Assembly: GCA_001001345.1 (NCBI GenBank)
Contig: LCKI01000006.1
Coordinates: 1 to 48,475, forward strand
DNA length: 48,475 bases
From: Parcubacteria group bacterium GW2011_GWC1_45_14
Lineage (GTDB): Bacteria; Patescibacteriota; Minisyncoccia; Moranbacterales; GWC2-37-73
Reading direction: 5' to 3'
The notes under the pieces are model-generated. The model saw only the letters and a list, made by a program, of their open reading frames with translations. It ran no database searches and was not told the origin of the DNA. Numbering within the stretch: position 1 is the first letter of the stretch; each line of letters opens with the position of its first letter. A program made the translations under genes and the position numbers. Shown in pieces: positions 27,272 through 36,733 of the stretch.

Positions 27272-29896
27272 TTATTTCTTTTCAAAAACCACTCCCATGA
27301 ATTTATCAGTATTGAGCTTGCCGGTCAATCTTAACATTCCCGAATTGCTTTCGGCGTTATCAGGATAACTCCACTTCTTGCCATAAGAATCAGGATATGT
27401 CACTTCGGAAACTAAATCGCTCCCGACGCTTCCTGCTTGTTTTTGCGCCACCAGCGAATAGGAATCCACATGCTTGTCGGAATTGAAAAGTGCAGGGAAA
27501 AGCTTGAACGGCAAAACATACTTGTAGGTTATCGTCATGGTTTCCTGAGGACTAACGTATGTCCAGTTGGCAAAAACCGTCTTTCCGTCCTCCTTATAGA
27601 TCCTGGTTCCGGTGTTCTCATCCGTGACCACACTTTCTTCTTCGCGCTGGACAAGCTTGTCTTTCTTGAAACCGAGCTTCTCGTAATCGAGCGGTGGTTC
27701 GTTGATTTCCCTGGTTTGCCCTTCCACGCTCAAGAGCTGCGATCCCTCGGGTACATACACGCGCATATAGTTCGCATTGACCTTGTTCCACCATTCATAA
27801 TCAGAGTTCCCTCCATTGTGCTTCCTGGTTACGGAAACGGTGTTGACGATTGAACCAGCCTCCGATATTTCGGCTTTGTGCGATATCTTTTCTTCAATTA
27901 TACCGTCAGTCTTATACCCATTGATATTGGTATTGATGACGCTGAGATAATCCTTTTTCGAATCCAATATTTCTCCCGACCATTTTTTCTGCGAGATTAT
28001 TTCCTGGAGATCCTTATTTTCTGAATAAATCAAAATATGCTTTTCTCCGAGACCTTCCAAGAAGACCTGCGCTGAGCGCAAAAAGGTCTGCGGATCTTTT
28101 GAATTCACGATGCGGTCCAGGACCATCGGAGCTAGGTCTGAAAGAATCTTTTTAGGCCTGTTTTCTTCTTTGTCATAACCTTCCTCAACTTCATACTGCG
28201 TCTGCTCGATAAAATTTTCACTATCCAAAACGACATCGTATTCCTCCATTTCAATCGGTCCCGTTATTTCCAAAAGTTTTTGCAAAATCACCGGGGTGAA
28301 AGTGATCACGCCGTCGACCGTAGGACCCCCGGTCTTTTCATAAAAAAGGATGGCTTCTTTCGCGGAAGTCGGGAAATTCGGAAACCAATTGCTGTCATGA
28401 AGGCTCCAGGCTGCGCTTATTTTTTGAATCGGCTTTGGCGGAACGATCTTGTCAGTCAGCTGTCCGTCCGGATTGAATATCCCGTCGATGAAAAAATTCT
28501 TCACGTGACCATTGGAAATATCCAGCAAGCCGTAACTGCCGATGAATCCCCCGGTCGCCCTCATCTCGTTGTTGTTCTGGAAAAGGAAGAGATATTTTCT
28601 CGGTCCGTTCCCACCCAGAAGATCGGCGAAGATGTCGCTGTTTTTCAAAAACGCTTCGGAAAATTCCAAGATCCGGGGAAGCTGCTGCCTGAGCAAGAGG
28701 AATTTGTCCCGCATCTCTTCCGGAAGATCGTCTATCTTGACCTTTTCTACGTTTTGATGGGCGAGATTGAGTTCACCAGTTGCCGCCTCCATGGATCGCT
28801 CCGTTTTCTTGAACAACTCCAAGAAAGAAACTTCGTTTTTCTCCGTCAGGGGATTTTTAACAACTGAGATTTCCTTCACTACCTCGTTCATATATCCCCC
28901 AGCCAATGAAAGATGTCTTCCGGCTTCCAGGATATTTTTTCCCGAAGATATCTTGGATATATATGGAAAGAATCGCGAACCCTCATTAAGAAGAGCGCCC
29001 ATCCGATCCATTTCAGTTGAAGCTTCAGAAAAATATTCGAACGCCTGGGTGAATTTCTCCGACGATCCTTCGAAATTCTGATTGGAGATTTCCGAAATGG
29101 CGGCGGTCAGACTTTCATATCCTTCCTGGCTCACTCCGAGGACATTGCCCTTGATCCCGATTCCTTTGTAGGCGAAAGAAACTCCTCCGATTCCAGTTAC
29201 GACCAACAGGCCGGCAAACACGAAGACCAGCGCCGCCTTCCTAGTGTCAGTTGAAAATAAATTCCCAGAAACGCCGAATATATCCCCGAATGTGAAATGG
29301 CCCGTGCGCATCGACCTTCTCATTTTCTTTTCCCTCCGCTCAGCTTCCTTTTGCAGTTTCTCCTCCAGTCTCCGTTCTTTTTTCTCCCCAAGCAAATATT
29401 CCTTGCGTATTCTCTCATTCTCCTTCTCCTCCTCCCTTTTTATTTTTTCTGCCAGCTGAAGCTCCTGCTCCCATTCGGAGCTATCCACCGTTGAAAACGC
29501 ATTCTTATCTTCAATTCTTCCTCCTCCGCGCTGCCTTGAAAGTTCGGCTTCCAACAGCTCGACTCTTAATTCCAACTCTTCCCTTTTTCTGATCTCCTCT
29601 TCGATCCGTCTTTTTTCCGAATCGCTCTCATATCCCTCGAGCATAACAGGGACGTCTCTTTCCAGATTGGCCGAGAAAAAATCGACTGGTTCTTCCACTA
29701 CGTTATATTCAGTGGCAAAATCCTTAGCTTTGGCTATTTTCTCAACTCTGTTTATTTTTTCCCAATCCAAATTACCAGTCTTATCGACCGGCCTCACATC
29801 AAACATCTGCGGTATTACTCTGTTTTTCGTCACTTTTTTGTTTTTATCATCAAGCGAAACGAGAGAGGTGAAAATCCAGTTTTTATTCCCAAGCAA
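27272..29896 (-). CDS. Large DUF4012 protein with cytoplasmic coiled-coil N-terminus and TM
   Basis: FLFQNNNEMRATGGFIGSYGLLDI motif; 874 aa; paralogous to 8159..9535. Confidence 0.85.
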   Translation of the reverse strand: MLGNKNWIFTSLVSLDDKNKKVTKNRVIPQMFDVRPVDKTGNLDWEKINRVEKIAKAKDFATEYNVVEEPVDFFSANLERDVPVMLEGYESDSEKRRIEEEIRKREELELRVELLEAELSRQRGGGRIEDKNAFSTVDSSEWEQELQLAEKIKREEEKENERIRKEYLLGEKKERRLEEKLQKEAERREKKMRRSMRTGHFTFGDIFGVSGNLFSTDTRKAALVFVFAGLLVVTGIGGVSFAYKGIGIKGNVLGVSQEGYESLTAAISEISNQNFEGSSEKFTQAFEYFSEASTEMDRMGALLNEGSRFFPYISKISSGKNILEAGRHLSLAGGYMNEVVKEISVVKNPLTEKNEVSFLELFKKTERSMEAATGELNLAHQNVEKVKIDDLPEEMRDKFLLLRQQLPRILEFSEAFLKNSDIFADLLGGNGPRKYLFLFQNNNEMRATGGFIGSYGLLDISNGHVKNFFIDGIFNPDGQLTDKIVPPKPIQKISAAWSLHDSNWFPNFPTSAKEAILFYEKTGGPTVDGVITFTPVILQKLLEITGPIEMEEYDVVLDSENFIEQTQYEVEEGYDKEENRPKKILSDLAPMVLDRIVNSKDPQTFLRSAQVFLEGLGEKHILIYSENKDLQEIISQKKWSGEILDSKKDYLSVINTNINGYKTDGIIEEKISHKAEISEAGSIVNTVSVTRKHNGGNSDYEWWNKVNANYMRVYVPEGSQLLSVEGQTREINEPPLDYEKLGFKKDKLVQREEESVVTDENTGTRIYKEDGKTVFANWTYVSPQETMTITYKYVLPFKLFPALFNSDKHVDSYSLVAQKQAGSVGSDLVSEVTYPDSYGKKWSYPDNAESNSGMLRLTGKLNTDKFMGVVFEKK

Positions 29897-29923
29897 GCTC
29901 GGATGGATAATCCGACTACCGGT

Positions 29924-31045
29924 TCATTTTATGTTTTTGTATATCTCCGAAGTTTCAGATGCCATCTTCAACCAACTATATGAATTGCTTTTGCGATACC
30001 CCTTTTCAATGAGTCCTTTTCGCAGCTCGAGGTCATCCAAAATTTTCCCGATACCTTCCGAAAGCGAATCTTCGTTTTCCGCATCGCAGAAAAACGCACT
30101 GTCGCCCAAAACCTCTTTCATACAAGCGTGATCGGAACTCAGCACCGGGACACCCTTGGACATCGCTTCCAGCGGAGGCAAACCGAATCCTTCATAGAGC
30201 GACGGGAAGACGTACAGGGATGAGTTACGATAGACCGTGTCCAGATCCTGTTCAGGAACATAACCCGGAAAAACCACGTCTTGGATATTTTTCTCCTCCA
30301 CTAATTTTCTGATGTGGGAATAAAAATAATCCTCTTTCCCTATCAAGACCAATTTCAGCTCGGGCCTGGCCGTCTTCATCTTTCCGAAAACTCCCACCAA
30401 CTTCTCCAAATTCTTATGCGGATAAGCGTTGCCTACATACAAAAGATATGGCTTCATTATACCATATTTTTCCAAAATTTCATCCTGTGATTTCGGGGAA
30501 AGACGACAAAAATCATCAGCGGCCTCATGCGTCACGAAAATCTTCCCTTTTTCCACTTCGTAATTTTGCAATATGTCGTTTTTCGTGAACTCGGAAACGG
30601 TAATGACTTTTATGGCGCGACTTATGGCCGATCTTATCGCCAATTTATACGCCCAAAATTTGATCCCGTACCAAAGCGGGCTCAAGGTAGTTCCCCGCAA
30701 GGTCGGGAAATGCAAAAGAATGAGATCGTGTATCGTCACGACGATCGGCTTCCTGTATAAAAGAGGGACGTTGAAATGCGGAAAGTGGACCAAGCCTAAT
30801 TCGTGTTTAAACAACAATATCGGGAAAAAAATCTGTTCGGAAAAACCGTACCACTTGTAGTCCGCCAAAACCTTTTTGAAATTGCCAGCCCCGGGGGAGT
30901 ATTCATCGAAATTTTCCTTTCGAAGGAACACGAAATACTCGTTCTCATGATCGATCTTTTCCAGATTTTCTATCAATTTTTGAGTATAGCGCCCCAGTCC
31001 CTTCCCGATCGGACCGAAAAAGCGCGCGTCGATTCCTATTCGCAT
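29924..31045 (-). CDS. Glycosyltransferase family 4
   Basis: MRIGIDARFFGPIGKGLGRYTQKLIENL; YVFPSLYEGFGLPPLEAMSKGVPVLSSD. Confidence 0.92.
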   Translation of the reverse strand: MRIGIDARFFGPIGKGLGRYTQKLIENLEKIDHENEYFVFLRKENFDEYSPGAGNFKKVLADYKWYGFSEQIFFPILLFKHELGLVHFPHFNVPLLYRKPIVVTIHDLILLHFPTLRGTTLSPLWYGIKFWAYKLAIRSAISRAIKVITVSEFTKNDILQNYEVEKGKIFVTHEAADDFCRLSPKSQDEILEKYGIMKPYLLYVGNAYPHKNLEKLVGVFGKMKTARPELKLVLIGKEDYFYSHIRKLVEEKNIQDVVFPGYVPEQDLDTVYRNSSLYVFPSLYEGFGLPPLEAMSKGVPVLSSDHACMKEVLGDSAFFCDAENEDSLSEGIGKILDDLELRKGLIEKGYRKSNSYSWLKMASETSEIYKNIK

Positions 31046-31104
31046 CGAATTGGATTATTTCTTTTATTCCTGCCTAATTATAACATTTTTCCGAACGCAA
31101 AAAA

Positions 31105-31122
31105 AGCGGCCTCGGAGCCGCT
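31105..31122 (-). terminator. Intrinsic terminator
   Basis: Minus AGCGGC-TCCGAG-GCCGCT followed by T run. Confidence 0.8.
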
Positions 31123-31152
31123 GCTTAGATCGAAAATATTTACCGCCGGAAA

Positions 31153-32325
31153 TCAGAATTTCTCATCCACCATATTTAAAAACTCCCTGGCTGAATTTCT
31201 CCAAGAAAACATGAACGTCCTTCTCTGTCCCCTTTCCCTAAAATGCGCATAGAGGTTCTTGTCCGACAATATGTCCTTAAGCGCCGTGAAGATCTCGTCC
31301 GGTTTTTCCGGATCGATAAGGATCCCCTCGCTTCCGACTACCTCCGGAATGGAAGACGTGTTCGAAGCTATCACAGGAACCGAGCATTTCATCGCTTCCA
31401 AAACAGGAAACCCGAATCCTTCCAAGAAAGACGGGTACACGAAAACGGTCGCCAAATTATAAATCGCGTTCTTATCCTTGTTCGGAACCTTGCTGATAAA
31501 GATTATGTCGTCGGTATGTTTGGCACCTTTCATAACCGAAATGGTTTTTTCATATTTCCATCCCCTGCTGCCGGCTACCACCAATTTCAATTTTTCATTT
31601 CCCGGCAGGTTGAGATCCTTCAATTTGTCGAAGGCATGCACCAGGGAGATAATGTTCTTGCGAGGCTCAATCGTCCCCAAAAAGAAGATGAATTTGAACG
31701 GCAGGCGGTATTTTTCTTTGACCTCCACCAAGCTTTTATCGTTACGATCAAGGCGGGCGTAATCATCGGAAACACCGCTATAAATCCTTTTTATCTTTTC
31801 CTTATCTATCCCATAATTGGCAATGATGTCGTTTCTTGTCGAGTCGGAAACCGTTATGATGGCATCCGCCCTTCTGCAGAGCCGTCTGGGATTTATGAAG
31901 GCGTGCCACAGCCTTCTTCTAAGGGAAAACATTTCCGGCATATGCTCGAAAGAAATGTCATGCATTGTGAGAATAAGCTTCGTTTTTTTGGAAAGTCCGA
32001 TGAAGTTTATGTTCGGCATGAAAAAAAGATCCACTCCCCCGATCATCCTGTCCGCATGGGGCCAACCCAGATACCAAAAGAAAAAATTTAAAATCTTGTT
32101 AGGAATATGGAAATGCCGAATTGAAACGTTCTTGTATTTCGCGAAAGCGTCCAGATTTCCCATGGGCTTCCGGAAGGAGTTGGTAAAAAGGACGTATTTG
32201 TTCCGCTCGTCCGTTTCAAAAAGATTTTTGAGCAGATTTATCGTATATTCCTCCACCCCAGTGATTTTTCCGTCAATCAGGCACCTGACATCTATTCCGA
32301 TTTTGAGGCTCTTTCTTTTTTTCAT
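31153..32325 (-). CDS. Glycosyltransferase family 4
   Basis: SLKIGIDVRCLIDGKITGVEEYTINLL; FVYPSFLEGFGFPVLEAMKCSVPVIAS. Confidence 0.9.
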   Translation of the reverse strand: MKKRKSLKIGIDVRCLIDGKITGVEEYTINLLKNLFETDERNKYVLFTNSFRKPMGNLDAFAKYKNVSIRHFHIPNKILNFFFWYLGWPHADRMIGGVDLFFMPNINFIGLSKKTKLILTMHDISFEHMPEMFSLRRRLWHAFINPRRLCRRADAIITVSDSTRNDIIANYGIDKEKIKRIYSGVSDDYARLDRNDKSLVEVKEKYRLPFKFIFFLGTIEPRKNIISLVHAFDKLKDLNLPGNEKLKLVVAGSRGWKYEKTISVMKGAKHTDDIIFISKVPNKDKNAIYNLATVFVYPSFLEGFGFPVLEAMKCSVPVIASNTSSIPEVVGSEGILIDPEKPDEIFTALKDILSDKNLYAHFRERGQRRTFMFSWRNSAREFLNMVDEKF

Positions 32326-32356
32326 ATTCTCCAATCCGTACTAAGTTCTTATCGTT

Positions 32357-32941
32357 TCATTTTTTCAGGTAGTACGCTATCATAACACCCCAAGCGCCGA
32401 AAAACAATCCCAGCAAAACCGAAGCTGAAAAGGCGACGACGAAACCGATTTTCTTTTCACTGACGAACGGTTCACTGGAAATCAAGGTGAACCAAGTCTC
32501 CCCCTTTTGAAATTCATCCAATTTTTCCGTCTGCCGGTTGAGGACTTTCAAAGCGGAATCGGAAATCTTGCGCGCGTCTCCCTTGTCATTCAAAATGAAA
32601 ACTGCCTCAATCATCTGGGATGACAACCTGCGCGCTTCGATTTTCCCTTGAGGAACAACGCCCGCTTCGGTATAAATTTCTTCGGAGATCTGAGGGGTGC
32701 CTATCCAGCGCACCACCGTGTCTGCAAATCTTTCGTCCGCCTGAAGACGATAGAAATCGTCATAACGATAATCGTCCGTGTTTTGCACTCCCTTGCGCGT
32801 AACATTGAGCATCAAATTGGCCGAATACCGTTCAGGCTGTAAAAAGAAAACTGCCAGCCCGCCGAGCGCGAAAAGAAGAACCACTCCCAGAAATAACTTT
32901 GTCCTGTCCATGAAAATCTTAATGATTTCTCGAAGTTCCAT
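32357..32941 (-). CDS. Wzz/chain-length-determinant-like membrane protein
   Basis: MELREIIKIFMDRTKLFLGVVLLFALGGLAVFFLQPERYSA and C-terminal TM; internal Met preferred over 33004. Confidence 0.6.
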   Translation of the reverse strand: MELREIIKIFMDRTKLFLGVVLLFALGGLAVFFLQPERYSANLMLNVTRKGVQNTDDYRYDDFYRLQADERFADTVVRWIGTPQISEEIYTEAGVVPQGKIEARRLSSQMIEAVFILNDKGDARKISDSALKVLNRQTEKLDEFQKGETWFTLISSEPFVSEKKIGFVVAFSASVLLGLFFGAWGVMIAYYLKK

Positions 32942-33082
32942 GATTCTGAAAGATACAAGAGCCAAGAAACAATAACCGAACAAATTCCAAATAGCAATTT
33001 TCAAAATAACAAACTTTTTGATTATTGAGATTTGATTATCGGATATCGTCTGTACCTTGCGTCTTGTTTCTTGATTATTTTA

Positions 33083-34240
33083 TTAGAAATTAGAAATTTT
33101 ATTCCTGTGCTCCCCGAGGGCCTCCTCCACATATTTCTTGATCTTTTCCTTGAAAATTTCCTTGTCGAATTGCAAAACCCTGGATCGTATGTATTCGGAA
33201 TCAAACTCCATTTCCTGGATCTTCCTGACGGCTTCAACGATGGCCTCCGGGGATTGGCGCTCGAAAAATACGCCCATCTTCCCATCTTCCATATGCTCGG
33301 GAATATCCCCTCCATCAAAAGCGACAAGCGGTCTTCCGCTAGCCAGCGCCTCGATAGCTACAATGCCGAAATCCTCTTCTTGCGGAAAAATGAAAGCCTT
33401 GCAATCAGCATAATACTTCGGGAGATCCTCATCAGCTACTCTTCCTAGAAATTCGACGTTCGGACCGGCCAGCTTCTGAAGCCTCTTTATTTCCGGACCC
33501 CTGCCGATTATCTTAAGAGGAAGGCCTAATTTGTTGAAAGCCTCGATGGCTATGTCATGTTTTTTATAAGCGATCAACCTTCCAACCATCAGATAGTAAC
33601 CCGCCTCGACTCGCAAAGACGACTGCTCGTCGACGCGAGGCTGGTCCCCTTGCTGCTTGCCGGCATAAAAACGGTTTACGGAAACGGGCGGATGGATGAC
33701 AGTCGAATCCTTGCGGTAATATTTCCTGATTCTTTTGGCGACGAAATTGGAATTGGCGATGATCCTATCCACCCTGTCAGCGCTCACCTTGTCCCAGAGG
33801 CGGATATAATTCATCGCAAACGGCACAAGCCTCTTGATGAAACTTGGCATATGGAAATCCCGGGTGTATTTCTGGCAATCATCCCAAGCGTAACGCATCG
33901 GTGTGTGCATATAGCAAATATGCAAAGTCCCGGGCTTGGTGATTATCCCCTTGGCATAACTGGAAGAATCGGAAAGTACCACGTCATAATCGGAAAAATC
34001 GAACTGCTCGATGGCGATCGGCATCAAAAACGGAAAAAGGCGGTGCTTTTTCCTGGCGAACGGAAATTTTTGAAGATAAGAAGTATGGATTCTTTTGTTC
34101 GCGAACATCCCATGCATAGCCTCCTCGTCATGGACGATCGTATAAATCGAAGCATGGGGAAAAATCTCCGTGAAAGCCTCCAGGACCCTTTCGGCTCCGC
34201 CATATTGCACCAGATAGTCGTGTACTAGAGCTATTTTCAT
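33083..34240 (-). CDS. Glycosyltransferase family 4
   Basis: MKIALVHDYLVQYGGAERVLEAF; AFIFPQEEDFGIVAIEALASGRPLVAFDGGDIPE. Confidence 0.93.
   Translation of the reverse strand: MKIALVHDYLVQYGGAERVLEAFTEIFPHASIYTIVHDEEAMHGMFANKRIHTSYLQKFPFARKKHRLFPFLMPIAIEQFDFSDYDVVLSDSSSYAKGIITKPGTLHICYMHTPMRYAWDDCQKYTRDFHMPSFIKRLVPFAMNYIRLWDKVSADRVDRIIANSNFVAKRIRKYYRKDSTVIHPPVSVNRFYAGKQQGDQPRVDEQSSLRVEAGYYLMVGRLIAYKKHDIAIEAFNKLGLPLKIIGRGPEIKRLQKLAGPNVEFLGRVADEDLPKYYADCKAFIFPQEEDFGIVAIEALASGRPLVAFDGGDIPEHMEDGKMGVFFERQSPEAIVEAVRKIQEMEFDSEYIRSRVLQFDKEIFKEKIKKYVEEALGEHRNKISNF
33600..33647. repeat. Palindromic element copy 2, inside a glycosyltransferase gene
   Basis: CCCGCCTCGACTCGCaaagacgactGCTCGtcGACGCGAGGCtGGTCC; compare 10089..10136. 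Confidence 0.8.
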
Positions 34241-34301
34241 AATAAAACCATTATATAGCCTAAATTAAACAAAAACCAGTCTTGTTTAAAAGAAATAGGG
34301 A

Positions 34302-34922
34302 TTATTTTTTTAAATTTTGCCGACAATTCTCAGGTTGGCTGGTCCTTTTTTCCACGAAATGATCAACAATCTTCTCAAAAATCAAAAAGAGAATGAAAAT
34401 AGCCACCAAAATGGCGATGAATTTATTGAGCTTATGCGTGATGGAGAGCGCAGTGTATCCGAAAAAATATCCCAAGCCCAAAAAGATCGTGACCCAAAGA
34501 AGCGAGGCTTTGACTTGGACCCGCAGAAAATGCCAGAACTCCACCTTCATGAAACCCAAGACCAGGATCGTGGAATGATTGAGACCATAGAGGAATTTGG
34601 AAATGAAAATGAGTTTGAAGGGATTGTATTCTATCGCGGGAAAAGCCTTCTTAACCCTTTTCTCGACGAATCTTATGAGGCGTTGTTCCGGATACCTGTC
34701 CTTGATGAATCTTCCCGCCCAATACCAGAGGATGTCTCCGAACAGGACCCCCGACAGGGAGATCCAAAAAACGTCGCCGATGTCGAACGCCCCCAGATGG
34801 GAAAGCACGCCGGCGGCCAACATGAAAAGCTCACCCTCGAAGATAAGCGAGAAAAAAAGGATCGCATAGCCCGTGTAGCGGTGCGCTTCGACGAGCGAAA
34901 TGAATAGGTTCACGTTATCCAT
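34302..34922 (-). CDS. DedA/VTT-domain membrane protein
   Basis: FEGELFMLAAGVLSHLGAFDIGDVFWISLSGVLFGDILWYWAGRF. Confidence 0.85.
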   Translation of the reverse strand: MDNVNLFISLVEAHRYTGYAILFFSLIFEGELFMLAAGVLSHLGAFDIGDVFWISLSGVLFGDILWYWAGRFIKDRYPEQRLIRFVEKRVKKAFPAIEYNPFKLIFISKFLYGLNHSTILVLGFMKVEFWHFLRVQVKASLLWVTIFLGLGYFFGYTALSITHKLNKFIAILVAIFILFLIFEKIVDHFVEKRTSQPENCRQNLKK

Positions 34923-34940
34923 GGAAATTTTCTTTTCCGA

Positions 34941-35058
34941 TTTATTATCAAACGAAGCGAGTGAAATGATTCGCCAGCAGGTGGACATTTCCGAGCGAGT
35001 GCAGATAACAAATTGGTCAATACCCCGCGGCTTGCCCTGGGGTAAATACCAATTTATT
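34941..35058. repeat. Dispersed intergenic element copy 2
   Basis: Reverse complement reads ATAAATTGGTATTTACCCCAGGGCAAGCCGCGGGGTATTGACCAATTT...CACTCGCTCGGAAAT. Confidence 0.75.
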
Positions 35059-36683
35059 TCACTTTCACATCAACCAGCAAAAGTTGTATGCGCTGGTTCC
35101 CGTTCCATTCGTCCTTCTGGAGATTGAAAGCAACGTCGACCATATCTCCCTTCTTGATATGCGCAAATTCCTTCGCGATATAAAATCCTATGGATTCGAA
35201 TATCTTGGGCGTACCGTCTTGCGCGCGAAGCGAAAGCTTGAGGTGCTTCTCTCCGTTACCGATGATTCTGGTATCCTCGACCAGAAGGTTCCTCATAGCG
35301 AACACCGGCTCGGGATTGTTTTCGCCGAAAGGCTTCAACCGATCAAGGCTTTCAGCTAAAGCGAAATCCACGTCTTTGGGAGAAATTTCTGCGTCCACCA
35401 AGATTTCCGGAGAAATATCCTTTCCTTCGAGCTCTTTTTCTATCTCAGCATTGAGTTTCTCATAAAAAGCTTCCAGCTTGCCGTTTTCAGATATTGACCT
35501 GCGGTATGCTTCGGAACGATCCCTTGCTCTCAGTTTCACCTTTCTGCAAGACAGCCGTGGGCTTGTTGAATTGTTGGGCGATTTTTCCTGCAACAAGTCC
35601 GACCACCCCGATCGGAAAATTCTCACCGACTGCGAAAATCAATTTTTTATCCTTGAAGGAATTCTCAGCCAAAACTTTGACCTCGTTGGTGGCCGTTTCC
35701 GTAATCTTCTGCCTGTGGGAATTGTTTTCTTCCAACTCCAACGCAAAAACCCTGGCCTTGGCAATGTCCCCCTCGACCAGAAGATCATAGGCCAAATTGG
35801 CATGATTGATCCTGCCGGCCGCATTTATCCTGGGAGCTATATGGAAGCCGATGTTTCTTGTGCTAGGAACATTGTTTTCGTCGATGTTGAGTCTGGCCAC
35901 GGAGAAAAGCTGCAAAAGTCCGTTCCGCTTCGTCTTAGACAAGACCAAGAGCCCATATTTCACGAAAATCCTGTTTTCTCCTACAAGGGGAACGCAATCC
36001 GCCACTGTCCCGATAGCCACCAAATCCAAAAACCATTTCACCTGTTCTTTTTTTTGGGGCAAAAGTTTTTCGAAAATAGCCTGTGCGACCTTGAAAGCCA
36101 CTCCCACGCCGGCCAATTCCAAAAAAGGATAGCCTGAGTTTCCGGTTCTCGGATTTATAACAGCCAAGGCCTTCGGCAATTCCTCCGGCACATGGTGATG
36201 ATCAGTGATGATTACATCTATTCCCAACTCCCTGGCTCTTTCCACTTCCTCGATGCCTGTGATCCCGCAATCCACGGTGATGATAAGCTTGGTCTCCTCT
36301 TCTGCTAACTTTTCGATAGCGCCAAGATTCATGCCATAGCCTTCGCTTCTCTTGTCGGGAATATAAACGGCTACGGCAATTCCCAGGGTCTCCAAGGTTT
36401 CCTTAAGAATAACTGAAGACGTTATGCCGTCCGCATCGTAATCGCCGAAAATCACGACCCGCTCCTTGTTGTCGCGCGCTTGCGCTATCCTCTCGACAAC
36501 CTTTCCCATATCCGAAAAAAGGAACGGGTCATGGACGCCCTTTTCATAATCAGGCTCGAGGAATTCCCGGACTGCCTCCGAACCTTCAATCCCCCTCCCG
36601 GCCAAAAGCCGGACAAGCACTTCAGGAAGATTCAAATCAAAGGGGATATCTATTTTCTTATTTTCTTTTATTTTCCAATCCAT
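35054..36683 (-). pseudogene. recJ: ssDNA-specific exonuclease RecJ, disrupted by frameshifting internal deletion
   Basis: 35487..36683 carries DHH motifs (VVIFGDYDADGITSS, IITDHHHVPEELP) and stops after KGSFRSIPQVNI; the C-terminal part continues in another frame at 35054..35626; the GGHxxAAG region is absent. Confidence 0.8.
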
Positions 36684-36733
36684 TTTTATTTTCGAACATT
36701 CGTAATTTATATTTCCGGGATTCGCAAGGTGAA

